Part shown: positions 17,390 to 24,478 of the stretch, piece by piece
Numbering within the stretch: the stretch's first letter is position 1
Layout: every line of letters starts with the position of its first letter
Assembly (NCBI GenBank): GCA_025774615.1
Contig: JALGVQ010000009.1
Span: 1-26,291, forward strand
Direction: 5' to 3'
Origin: a bacterium
Lineage (GTDB): Bacteria; Blakebacterota; Blakebacteria; Blakebacterales; Blakebacteraceae
DNA: 26,291 nucleotides
Notes under the pieces: generated by a model
The model's input: the letters and a program-made list of their open reading frames with translations, nothing else
Databases searched by the model: none
Told to the model about the DNA's origin: nothing
Position numbers and translations under genes: made by a program

Positions 17390-17812
17390 TTAGAGGTCGA
17401 GCAACTGGGCTGATTTGCCGGGGAGCTGTACCCGGCGAAGGGCTCCAGGGATCGTCCAGAGGATGATCTCCAGCGTCGGTCTGGCAGATGCCTCGAAGCA
17501 GTGCCCCCCGAAGGCCTCCATCTGCCGGTTGCTCACGATGATGTGGGCGTGAGGGAAGAGGGTGCCATCGGCCTTTCTGCTGATATTCCCCGAGAAGGCG
17601 ACCACTTCCATACCTCCCTCGAAGAATCTATCGGTGTATTCGCCGGTGTCATGGTCGTAGTATCCGAGCCTTGTCCCGGTAACGGCACCGATGCCATTAA
17701 AGGTTCCCGCTTCGATCTCCTCACGCTCGCAGAAGGCGGTGAGGGCACCGATGACCTCTTCTCCCTCCTCGATACGGATTACGTAGCCACCTTCGAATCT
17801 CATCAGAAGCAT
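17390..17812 (-). CDS. PPC (DUF296) domain protein
   Basis: This 140-residue single-domain protein matches the plants-and-prokaryotes-conserved domain (PF03479). It has GTFNGIGAV near residue 37, the strand with HAH (His88, His90) and FGGHCFEASARPTLEI with His104; these histidines are the family's conserved polar site. In plants the domain is joined to AT-hook DNA-binding motifs and forms trimers. The bacterial stand-alone form has no settled function and lacks an AT-hook here, so DNA binding should not be assumed. The ATG at 17812 is chosen because GGAGG lies 8 bases upstream; an in-frame extension to 17911 would overlap the region upstream of plsC and has no family character. It is convergent with carD and divergent from plsC. 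Confidence 0.85.
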   Translation of the reverse strand: MLLMRFEGGYVIRIEEGEEVIGALTAFCEREEIEAGTFNGIGAVTGTRLGYYDHDTGEYTDRFFEGGMEVVAFSGNISRKADGTLFPHAHIIVSNRQMEAFGGHCFEASARPTLEIILWTIPGALRRVQLPGKSAQLLDL

Positions 17813-17904
17813 TTGAGAGTCCTCCAGAATGGTGTAGATTCTGCCAAGCCGAAGATAGAACAGCTCGGATGGGAATCCAACCTGCCGTGACAACCGGAGA
17901 CCGA

Positions 17905-18669
17905 ATGGCAAAGAGAGAGAAGAAAGATAAAGGAACAGTGTTCCAGGAGATCCACAGCCGGTTCATCTGGATCACCGCCGCGGGTTTGAGTGTTATCATA
18001 GCTGCCCTCACGATACTGCTCCTCATTACGCCCGAGGGACGGAAACGCTCGGTCAAGCTCATCCAGTGGTGGGCCCGCCTGCTGCTGAAGCTTACCGGTG
18101 TCAAAATCAGGGGCATCGGAGTGGAAAATCTGCCTGGAGAAGGACCCACAATATTCATCGCGAACCACCAGAGCATTCTTGATATACCAGTCGTGATCGC
18201 CATGCTTCCGGCGGGTATGAACATGTTCGCCAAACGGTCACTCTTCAAGATTCCGGTCTTTGGCTGGGCAATGAGCGCACAGGGATTCGTGCCGGTCGTC
18301 AGACATAACCGCTCAAAGGCGCGTCAGAGTCTTCAACCGGCGGAGCGTATACTCAAGGAGGGTAAACAGCTGTTCATATTCCCTGAGGGGACCAGGAGCA
18401 GAACCGGAGAACTCGGCACCTTCAAGACCGGTGCGTTCAGGTTGGGGATCATGACAGAGACTCCGATAATCCCTCTCACCCTGATCGGTGGAGACTCGAT
18501 CCTTCCTCCCAGAAGAAGGCTTATCAAACGGGGCCGGATAACCATGGTTGTCGGTGAAGCGATAGATACGACCGGACTGGAGCTGTCAGACCGCCACGAA
18601 CTGAGGGACCGGACCTGGAAGTGGATGGCTGAGACAAAGGAGAGTTATTCGGAGTCAGATTCCGGCTGA
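17905..18669 (+). CDS. plsC: lysophospholipid acyltransferase, PlsC type
   Basis: This 254-residue 1-acyl-sn-glycerol-3-phosphate acyltransferase makes phosphatidic acid at the inner membrane. One N-terminal membrane helix (about residues 20-42) precedes the catalytic NHQSILD, a perfect HX4D pair (His88, Asp93). FPEGTRS follows at 159-165, with a PIIPL segment near residue 193. The ATG at 17905 has GGAGA 4 bases upstream, a little close; an in-frame ATG at 17869 would add 12 residues and has a poorer site. The 3' end overlaps mazG tail-to-tail by 25 bases. A 92-base gap separates it from the divergent PPC gene and must hold both promoters; none stands out. Confidence 0.92.
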   Translation: MAKREKKDKGTVFQEIHSRFIWITAAGLSVIIAALTILLLITPEGRKRSVKLIQWWARLLLKLTGVKIRGIGVENLPGEGPTIFIANHQSILDIPVVIAMLPAGMNMFAKRSLFKIPVFGWAMSAQGFVPVVRHNRSKARQSLQPAERILKEGKQLFIFPEGTRSRTGELGTFKTGAFRLGIMTETPIIPLTLIGGDSILPPRRRLIKRGRITMVVGEAIDTTGLELSDRHELRDRTWKWMAETKESYSESDSG

Positions 18670-19472
18670 CGGGCCTGTTCCCACCGCTTCAGCAGGTCAT
18701 CCCGATCGAGATCGGCCAGCGACACACCCTCCTCTCCAACAGTCTTCTCCATGCACCGGAAGCGCTTTTCGAACCGCTGGGTGGCTTCCCTGGCCGCCAG
18801 TTCAGGGTCGATCCCGAACTGCAGCAGCATGGTTGCCAGTGACATGACGAGATCGCCGAACTCGCTGGCGACGTCACGTACAGAAGAGGGATTGCCGTCA
18901 AGGGTCGCGGTGACTGCTTCTTCGAGTTCTCCAAACTCCTCGCGCACCTTGGCGAGGGCCTCTACGCCCGATCCCCACCTGAAACCGGATCTATCGGCTT
19001 TGGCCAGAATGCGATGTGCCCGCAGAAGCGCAGGGAGGCTCGCGGGAACACCATCGAGGGCCGATTCCTTCCCCTCCGCCTGCTTCAGCCTCTCCCAGTT
19101 CTGCAGAACCTCTTCCGTACCGGAGACCTCGGTGGAGGCAAAGACGTGTGGATGCCGGTAGATGAGCTTCGAGGAGATACGCTCGGCGATCCTGTCCAGG
19201 TTGAAAGCGTCACGCTCTGAGGCGAGCTGAGCATGGAAAACCACCTGCAGGAGGAGATCCCCCAGCTCCTCGACGAACTCTTCGTCATCGATCTCGCCGG
19301 GTGAGTCGAGCAGGTCGAGGACTTCGTACGTTTCCTCGAGCAGGTAGGTGCGCAGGGTGCGATGATCCTGCTCTCTGTCCCACGGGCACCCGTCTGGCCC
19401 CCGGAGGATCGCCATGATCGATTCGAGTCGCTTCAGAGGATCAGTGGGGAGGGTGTCCGGGTCTGTCGGCAT
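18645..19472 (-). CDS. mazG: nucleoside triphosphate pyrophosphohydrolase MazG
   Basis: This 275-residue all-alpha house-cleaning enzyme hydrolyses NTPs or dNTPs to monophosphate and pyrophosphate. The N-terminal repeat is canonical: GPDGCPWDREQDH (25-37), then the magnesium-binding pair EEtyE (46-50) and EELGD (68-72) of the EExxE...ExxD motif. A second, weaker MazG repeat (EEFGELEEAV... SEFGDLVMSL) fills the C-terminal half, as in the two-domain Escherichia coli enzyme. The ATG at 19472 is chosen for GGAG 5 bases upstream; the longer in-frame reading to 19511 has no support. Its end overlaps plsC on the other strand. Confidence 0.95.
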   Translation of the reverse strand: MPTDPDTLPTDPLKRLESIMAILRGPDGCPWDREQDHRTLRTYLLEETYEVLDLLDSPGEIDDEEFVEELGDLLLQVVFHAQLASERDAFNLDRIAERISSKLIYRHPHVFASTEVSGTEEVLQNWERLKQAEGKESALDGVPASLPALLRAHRILAKADRSGFRWGSGVEALAKVREEFGELEEAVTATLDGNPSSVRDVASEFGDLVMSLATMLLQFGIDPELAAREATQRFEKRFRCMEKTVGEEGVSLADLDRDDLLKRWEQARQPESDSE

Positions 19473-19556
19473 GCAGGCTCCTGTATCCGGGTGGTTGACA
19501 CGACGGTCCACAGGTAATAAACCCCACTATATGACCGGCGTCCAGAGGTTGACAGC

Positions 19557-21035
19557 ATGAGCGGCGACACCCTGATGGCGATTGTATGTGCCCTGGCTGT
19601 CGGTGTCATGTTACTGGCCTCTGAAGCAGCCGGACGTTTCCTCAAGGCTCCCGCACGCACGACGAGACTGGCGGTGCATGTCGCTTCGGGTACGATCGCC
19701 GCCCTTGTGCCCCTTCTCTTCAGTGAGAGATGGTGGCCGGCCGGTGTAGCGGCTCTTGCGCTGGTCGGAATAACCGTCTGCATCAGGCGGCAGTGGCTTC
19801 CCGCACTCCATTCTTCCCGGCCGAAGAGCCTGGGTACCATGTGGTTCGCGGCGTCTGCACTCAGTCTCTATCTCTTCGCATGGAATGAACCCGTGCTTAT
19901 CACGATTCCCCTGCTGGTGATGGCCTTCGCCGATGCCGCGGGAGTCGTGGTGGGAGAGTTCCGGCAGAACACGGTACCCCTGCCTGTCGCGTTCCATGGA
20001 AAGAGCTGGGATGGTTCGGTCGGTGTATTTGCGCTCACTGGTCTCACGGTGAGCCTCTGCTGGGAAGCTTTCGGCCTCGGTCCCACAGGAGAGGCGTTGC
20101 TGGTCGGGCTCGCGTGCGCGCCGATCGTGACCGTCGTAGAAGCTCTTTCCCGAAGAGGATTCGACAACCTGACCATACCTGCGGCGACCGTTGTGACGAT
20201 CGTGCTGATACAGACCACTTCGAACCAGCCGCAATCGCTTCTGATCGCTGAAGCCATGGGACTCGCGTTGATGGCCGGAGCGGTGAAATGGCGCGCGCTC
20301 ACTTCTGCCGGCGCTGCCGGGGCCTTTGTGATCACCGCCTGGATCTTCGGGGGAGGGGGTATCACCTGGACATTGCCCATCCTCCTTTTCTTCATCCTGT
20401 CGAGCGGTCTCTCCCGGATCAATACCCGAATACGACCTGGCGCAGAGAGCATCATGGCCAAAGGACATCAGCGTGATCTCGCGCAGGTACTGGCAAATGG
20501 GGCAGTCGCCACGGCTGCCTTCCTGGTATATCTGCTCGGGCTGCCCGTCTCCATTGCGTGGGCGGCCATGCTGGGGGCTGTAGCCGCGGCAACCGCTGAC
20601 ACCTGGGCCACCGAGATCGGAACGGGCTTCCGGCAGGAAGCGCGCCTGATCACCACCGGAGGAGTGGTTCCGGCGGGAACATCAGGAGGGGTGACGGTTA
20701 TCGGGTCGGTGGCCTCATTGATTGGCTCTCTGGTCATCGGCGGGGCAGCGCTCCTGCTCACACCGGTGGAGGGAGCGATTGTGTTCTCCTGTGCGGTCGC
20801 GGGGGCTTCTGGAGGATTGACCGGGTCATTTGTCGACAGTCTGCTGGGTGCCACACTCCAGGCCCGGTTCAGATGCGGGATCTGCGGCCGACAGACTGAA
20901 CGGCGGGTGCACTGTGAAGGTGAACCTGCGATACACGTAAGTGGTTGGAGGATGGTCGATAATGACGCCGTGAATGCACTATCAGGGATAGTGGGTGCCG
21001 GAGTGGCCGTAGCGATGCTGCTGCTGATCAGGTAA
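19557..21035 (+). CDS. fused polyprenol-kinase-like / DUF92 (VTE6-like) membrane protein
   Basis: This 492-residue protein has about 11-13 hydrophobic segments. The N-terminal half (about 1-225) carries the dolichol-kinase/VTE5/CTP-transferase pattern: an early Arg...His helix (TTRLAVHVASG), then AFADAAGVVVG (123-133), GKSWDGSVGVF (148-158) and EALSRRGFDNLTIP (195-208). The C-terminal half is DUF92 (PF01940): RDLAQVLANG, ATADTWATEIG (345-355), PAGTSGGVT, SFVDSLLGATLQ and a CGIC...C cluster near 440-453. In plants VTE5 phosphorylates phytol and VTE6 (DUF92) converts phytyl phosphate to the diphosphate, both with CTP. A single chain holding both suggests salvage of an isoprenoid alcohol to its diphosphate; the substrate is unknown. 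AGAGG lies 8 bases before the ATG. Divergent from mazG. Confidence 0.85.
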   Translation: MSGDTLMAIVCALAVGVMLLASEAAGRFLKAPARTTRLAVHVASGTIAALVPLLFSERWWPAGVAALALVGITVCIRRQWLPALHSSRPKSLGTMWFAASALSLYLFAWNEPVLITIPLLVMAFADAAGVVVGEFRQNTVPLPVAFHGKSWDGSVGVFALTGLTVSLCWEAFGLGPTGEALLVGLACAPIVTVVEALSRRGFDNLTIPAATVVTIVLIQTTSNQPQSLLIAEAMGLALMAGAVKWRALTSAGAAGAFVITAWIFGGGGITWTLPILLFFILSSGLSRINTRIRPGAESIMAKGHQRDLAQVLANGAVATAAFLVYLLGLPVSIAWAAMLGAVAAATADTWATEIGTGFRQEARLITTGGVVPAGTSGGVTVIGSVASLIGSLVIGGAALLLTPVEGAIVFSCAVAGASGGLTGSFVDSLLGATLQARFRCGICGRQTERRVHCEGEPAIHVSGWRMVDNDAVNALSGIVGAGVAVAMLLLIR

Positions 21036-21085
21036 GTGCTGATAATCGCCACTTGTGGCCGGGAATACGGTAGCTTCCTTGAATC

Positions 21086-21114
21086 TTGACACTATTACTC
21101 TTCCCTCGTAGTTT
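21086..21114 (+). promoter_or_regulatory. promoter of the tRNA-Val gene
   Basis: A perfect -35 TTGACA (21086-21091) stands 17 bases before a modest -10, TAGTTT (21109-21114). The following GCGCAT is a G/C-rich discriminator of the kind seen at stringently controlled stable-RNA promoters. Transcription would begin near 21121, about 23 bases before the tRNA. With no terminator between the tRNA and thrS, it may also feed thrS. Confidence 0.55.
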
Positions 21115-21143
21115 GCGCATCTTCATTATTTTCAAGGGATTCA

Positions 21144-21221
21144 GGGCGATTAGCTCAGCTTGGTTAGAGCGCTTGCTCGACACGCAAGAGGTCACTGGTT
21201 CGAGTCCAGTATCGCCCACCA
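21144..21221 (+). tRNA. tRNA-Val (anticodon GAC), with encoded CCA
   Basis: The cloverleaf is complete. The acceptor GGGCGAT pairs with ATCGCCC (21211-21217), the D stem is GCTC/GAGC, the anticodon stem CTTGC/GCAAG has 5 perfect pairs, and the T stem is ACTGG/CCAGT with loop TTCGAGT. The variable loop is AGGTC, the discriminator is A and CCA is encoded at 21219-21221. The 7-base anticodon loop is TCGACAC (21177-21183), giving anticodon GAC (21179-21181) for Val codons GUC/GUU. Position 33 (base 21178) is C, where almost all tRNAs have U. The D loop, T loop and A73 are normal for a valine tRNA. Confidence 0.95.
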
Positions 21222-21302
21222 TTCTCCGCTTATCGTTTCGGAGGAACGGTGCCCTCATGTACTGTTCGTTCCTGCTGCGGAAGCGACTGTTGACGGAATA
21301 CG

Positions 21303-23261
21303 ATGTCGAGGTCTGGTGTGGAAGAAGAGCATATCATACTGACGCTGCCTGACGGCAAAACTCTCGAGTTCCCCTCCGGGACGACTTCGAGAGAGGTGGC
21401 GGAGTCTATCGGACCGGGGCTGGCGAAGGCTGCACTGACCGGTGAATTGAATGGTATTCCTGTCGATCTGTATGCTCCCCTCACCGGAAGCGGCGAATTC
21501 AGGATACACACCTTCGATTCCGATACCGGGCGTGATGTATTCTGGCATTCAGGAGCACACCTCCTGGCTCATGCCGTGAAACGGGTCTTCCCCGAAGCCC
21601 GCCTCGCGATCGGACCGGCAGTTGAAGAGGGATTCTACTACGACATCGAGTTCGATGAGCCGATCTCGAGTGACGATTTCGAGCGCATCGAGGCCGAGAT
21701 GGCGGTGATCGTCAAAGAGGATTTCAGAGTTACACGACTCTCGATGTCTGTCGAAGAAGCGAAAGCGTTCTTTGCCGGGCAGGGTGAGATATACAAGGTA
21801 CGGATACTCGAAGATCTGCAGGCTGACGAAGAGGTGGATCTCGACGAGGAGGGAGCTGTTTCCCTCTACCGGCAGGATGACTGGACCGACCTCTGCCGTG
21901 GGCCGCATGTGCCCTCGACAGGGTACCTGAAGGCTTTCAAGGTGATGCGACTGGCTGGCGCCTACTGGCGGGGAGATCAGCGAAACGAACAGCTGCAGCG
22001 GATATACGGCATCGCGTATCCGAAGAAGTCACAGCTGGAAGAGCATCTGGTGCGGCTCGAAGAGGCCAGGAAGAGGGACCACCGGAAGATCGGAAGAGAG
22101 ATGGATCTCTTCTCCTTCCAGGAGGAGGCGCCCGGAATGGCTTTCTGGCATCCCCGGGGCATGATCCTCTTCAACGGGGTGATCTCTTATATCCGGGGAA
22201 AACTCGACGAACGCGATTACCACGAGATATTCACACCACTCATCATGAACGCGGATCTGTGGAAGAGAAGCGGACATTGGGAGCACTACCGCGAGAACAT
22301 GTACTACACGACGATCGATGAGGCTGATTTCGCGGTCAAGCCGATGAACTGCCCCGGTGCCTGCCTGGTATACCGGTCAGATCTCCGCTCCTACCGCGAT
22401 CTGCCTTACAAGGTCGCCGAAATGGGGGTCGTGCACCGGCATGAACTCTCTGGTGTCCTGCACGGTCTTACCAGAGTACGCTCGTTCATACAGGATGACG
22501 CGCACCTCTACTGCACTCCCGACCAGATCCGGGAACAGGTCATAGATACGGTCGAAATGGTCCGTGAAGTCTATGCGGACTTCGGCTTCGACGATTATCA
22601 CGTCGAGCTTTCGACACGACCTGAAAAATTCGTGGGAACGCTCGAGATGTGGGAGAAGGCCGAGAGCGATCTGGAAGCCGCACTGGAACACACCGGCCTT
22701 GATTATGTCGTCAACGAAGGTGATGGTGCATTTTACGGGCCGAAGATCGACTTTCATTTCCGTGACTGCCTCGGAAGGTCGTGGCAGCTTGGTACCATTC
22801 AGGTCGATTACTCGATGCCCGAACGCTTCGATTTGGAGTATGTTGGGTCTGATGGCGAGCGTCACCGCCCGATCATGATCCACCGCGCGATCTTCGGATC
22901 GATAGAGCGATTTATCGCGATCCTGACGGAGCATTATGCCGGTGACTTCCCGCTCTGGATCGCGCCCCGACAGGTGGTTGTGATCCCGATCGGGGAATCA
23001 TTCAGATCGTATGCCTCTGAAGTGGCTGCCAGACTGAAGAAGGCCGGCCTGCGGGTTGAGGTTGACGAACGGGATGAAAAGGTGGGATACAAGATTCGCG
23101 AGGGCGAAACCGGTCGAGTACCGTATATGATCGTTGTTGGGCAGAAAGAAACAGATTCTGGTACCATCAGTGTCAGGCGCCGCAAGGAGGGAGATCTCGG
23201 GGAAATGCCTCTGGATCGCTTCCTGGAAATCGTTGAAGAGGAGGGTTACAACACTCCGTGA
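21303..23261 (+). CDS. thrS: threonyl-tRNA synthetase
   Basis: This 652-residue class II synthetase has all domains. A TGS domain (about 8-70) is followed by the editing domain with HSGAH (His82, His86) and DLCRGPH (Cys198). The catalytic core has zinc ligands Cys350, His401 and His527, each exactly 16 residues later than in E. coli ThrRS. The anticodon-binding domain starts near residue 555 (APRQVVVIPIG). The ATG at 21303 has only a poor ribosome site; an in-frame GTG at 21318 (residue 6) is possible and would still keep the TGS domain. It follows the tRNA by 81 bases and overlaps infC by 4. No T-box or tRNA-like operator was recognised in the short leader. Confidence 0.97.
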   Translation: MSRSGVEEEHIILTLPDGKTLEFPSGTTSREVAESIGPGLAKAALTGELNGIPVDLYAPLTGSGEFRIHTFDSDTGRDVFWHSGAHLLAHAVKRVFPEARLAIGPAVEEGFYYDIEFDEPISSDDFERIEAEMAVIVKEDFRVTRLSMSVEEAKAFFAGQGEIYKVRILEDLQADEEVDLDEEGAVSLYRQDDWTDLCRGPHVPSTGYLKAFKVMRLAGAYWRGDQRNEQLQRIYGIAYPKKSQLEEHLVRLEEARKRDHRKIGREMDLFSFQEEAPGMAFWHPRGMILFNGVISYIRGKLDERDYHEIFTPLIMNADLWKRSGHWEHYRENMYYTTIDEADFAVKPMNCPGACLVYRSDLRSYRDLPYKVAEMGVVHRHELSGVLHGLTRVRSFIQDDAHLYCTPDQIREQVIDTVEMVREVYADFGFDDYHVELSTRPEKFVGTLEMWEKAESDLEAALEHTGLDYVVNEGDGAFYGPKIDFHFRDCLGRSWQLGTIQVDYSMPERFDLEYVGSDGERHRPIMIHRAIFGSIERFIAILTEHYAGDFPLWIAPRQVVVIPIGESFRSYASEVAARLKKAGLRVEVDERDEKVGYKIREGETGRVPYMIVVGQKETDSGTISVRRRKEGDLGEMPLDRFLEIVEEEGYNTP

Positions 23262-23827
23262 GCAAAGAGCGAGGCCCACGTGTCAATTATCAGATCAAGA
23301 TCGCATCCGTGCGCGTCATCGATGATGAGGGTGCACAGCTGGGGATCATGGAGGTGCACGAAGCGAGGCGCATCGCCGAGGAGCGAGGACTTGATCTTGT
23401 AGAGGTTGCTCCCAACGCACGGCCACCAGTCTGCAAGATCATGGACTATGGCCGATACAAGTACGAACAGGCCAAGAAGGAAAAAGAAGCCAGGAAGAAA
23501 CAGCATCATATCACGGTCAAGGAGATGAAGTTCCGTCCCAAAATCGATGACCATGATTATGATTTCAAAGTCGCGCACGTGCGTGAGTTCCTTGAAAAGG
23601 GAGACAAGGTCAAACTCACGATCATGTTCCGCGGCCGGGAGATGATGCATCAGGAATTCGGTCGGGCGATCCTCGATCGGGTGAAGGAAGACATCGCGGA
23701 CCTGGCGATCGTTGAGCAGGAACCGAAGTCAGAAGGCAGGAACATGACCATGGTCGTTGCGCCATCCAAAAGCGCGCCGACCGGTGCAAAGAAGCAGGAA
23801 TCAACCGAAGAAGCGGACGAGGAATAG
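23258..23827 (+). CDS. infC: translation initiation factor IF-3
   Basis: This 189-residue IF3 has both domains: the N-domain with VNYQIKIASVRVIDDEGAQLGI and NARPPVCKIMDYGRYKYEQ (54-72), a lysine-rich linker, and the C-domain from about residue 82 (HHITVKEMKFRPKI). A 20-residue acidic, low-complexity tail follows the core, a little longer than usual. IF3 binds the 30S subunit and proofreads initiation codons. The start is GTG, overlapping the thrS stop (GTGA). Enterobacteria instead use the rare AUU for autoregulation, so that control is not evident here. The purine-rich ribosome site is about 13 bases away, suggesting translation coupled to thrS. Confidence 0.97.
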   Translation: MSKERGPRVNYQIKIASVRVIDDEGAQLGIMEVHEARRIAEERGLDLVEVAPNARPPVCKIMDYGRYKYEQAKKEKEARKKQHHITVKEMKFRPKIDDHDYDFKVAHVREFLEKGDKVKLTIMFRGREMMHQEFGRAILDRVKEDIADLAIVEQEPKSEGRNMTMVVAPSKSAPTGAKKQESTEEADEE

Positions 23828-23837
23828 AGACGGTATA

Positions 23838-24029
23838 ATGCCAAAGATGAAGAGCAATCGGGCCGCGATGAAGCGGTTCAAAAAGACCGGCACCGGTAAG
23901 ATCAGGCGGCGCAGGGCGTACAGCAGCCATCTGATGTCATCGAAGACTACCAAGAGAAAACGAACGCTGCGGAAAGGCACGACCGTGTCTCCAGCTGACA
24001 GCAAGAAGATCGACAGGATGTTGAGCTGA
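23838..24029 (+). CDS. rpmI: 50S ribosomal protein L35
   Basis: This 63-residue, very basic protein begins MPKMKSNRAAMKRFKKTGTG, the characteristic L35 start, and continues with an Arg/Lys-rich core to the C-terminal ADSKKIDRML. The length is standard (about 62-66). The ATG at 23838 gives the canonical N-terminus; the longer open frame upstream lies over the infC end and is not coding. It lies between infC and rplT in the classic order, and its stop overlaps the rplT start by 1 base. Confidence 0.97.
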   Translation: MPKMKSNRAAMKRFKKTGTGKIRRRRAYSSHLMSSKTTKRKRTLRKGTTVSPADSKKIDRMLS

Positions 24030-24385
24030 TGCCGCGCGCAAAGAACAGTCCTGCGAGTCGCCGGCGCAGAAGAGGCTACCTGAAGCAGGCCAAGGGATAT
24101 GTCGGTGGTCGAAGGAAACTCTATCGGACTGCACGGGAGTCGGTGGAGCGTGGACTGCAGTATGCTTATCGTGACCGCCGCAGGAAGAAACGGGATTTCA
24201 GGAGGCTCTGGATAATCCGGATCAACGCTGCTGCCAGAAGGAACGACATAAGCTACAGTCAGTTGATCCATGTTCTCAACACTGCCGGGATCGCGCTGAA
24301 CCGTAAGGTGCTGGCGGATCTGGCGGTTCGAGATGAAAAGGCTTTCGCTGATGTAGTAGAGACCGCCCGGGCGGGGAGCAAGTAA
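24029..24385 (+). CDS. rplT: 50S ribosomal protein L20
   Basis: This 118-residue protein has typical L20 features: PRAKNSPASRRRRRGYLKQAKGY-type start, RDRRRKKRDFRRLWIIRIN in the middle and a C-terminal globular part (YSQLIHVLNTAGIALNRKVL). L20 binds 23S rRNA early in 50S assembly and in several bacteria represses its own operon by binding an mRNA mimic upstream of rpmI; I could not identify such a site. The ATG shares one base with the rpmI stop (TGATG), so the two are translationally coupled. A strong G/C-rich hairpin follows. Confidence 0.97.
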   Translation: MPRAKNSPASRRRRRGYLKQAKGYVGGRRKLYRTARESVERGLQYAYRDRRRKKRDFRRLWIIRINAAARRNDISYSQLIHVLNTAGIALNRKVLADLAVRDEKAFADVVETARAGSK

Positions 24386-24420
24386 ACCCCCGGTGACCGC
24401 GCTCCCGTATCGATCTGGAC

Positions 24421-24456
24421 ACGGCCGGCCGGTACCCGAGGGTGCCGGCCGGTTGT
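24421..24456 (+). terminator. 16-bp GC-rich hairpin between rplT and pheS; possible terminator or attenuator
   Basis: ACGGCCGGCCGGTACC (24421-24436) pairs with GGTGCCGGCCGGTTGT (24441-24456) around a CGAG loop. All 16 positions pair, three of them G.U. No U tract follows (CGAACAGG...), so it is not a textbook intrinsic terminator. It occupies the only sizeable gap (93 bases) in the translation cluster and ends 22 bases before the pheS start. Confidence 0.45.
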
Positions 24457-24478
24457 CGAACAGGGACGGATTATCGCA

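Noticed and set aside
19495-19523. Candidate promoter TTGACA before the DUF92 fusion gene
   Set aside because: The -35 is perfect, but at 17 bases the -10 reads TAAACC and the better TAATAA is only 14 bases away. Too weak to call.
21257-21352. Possible 31-codon leader peptide between tRNA-Val and thrS, with GGAGGA upstream
   Set aside because: The ribosome site is about 11-12 bases away, there is no run of Thr codons, and most of the frame overlaps thrS. Nothing supports attenuation.
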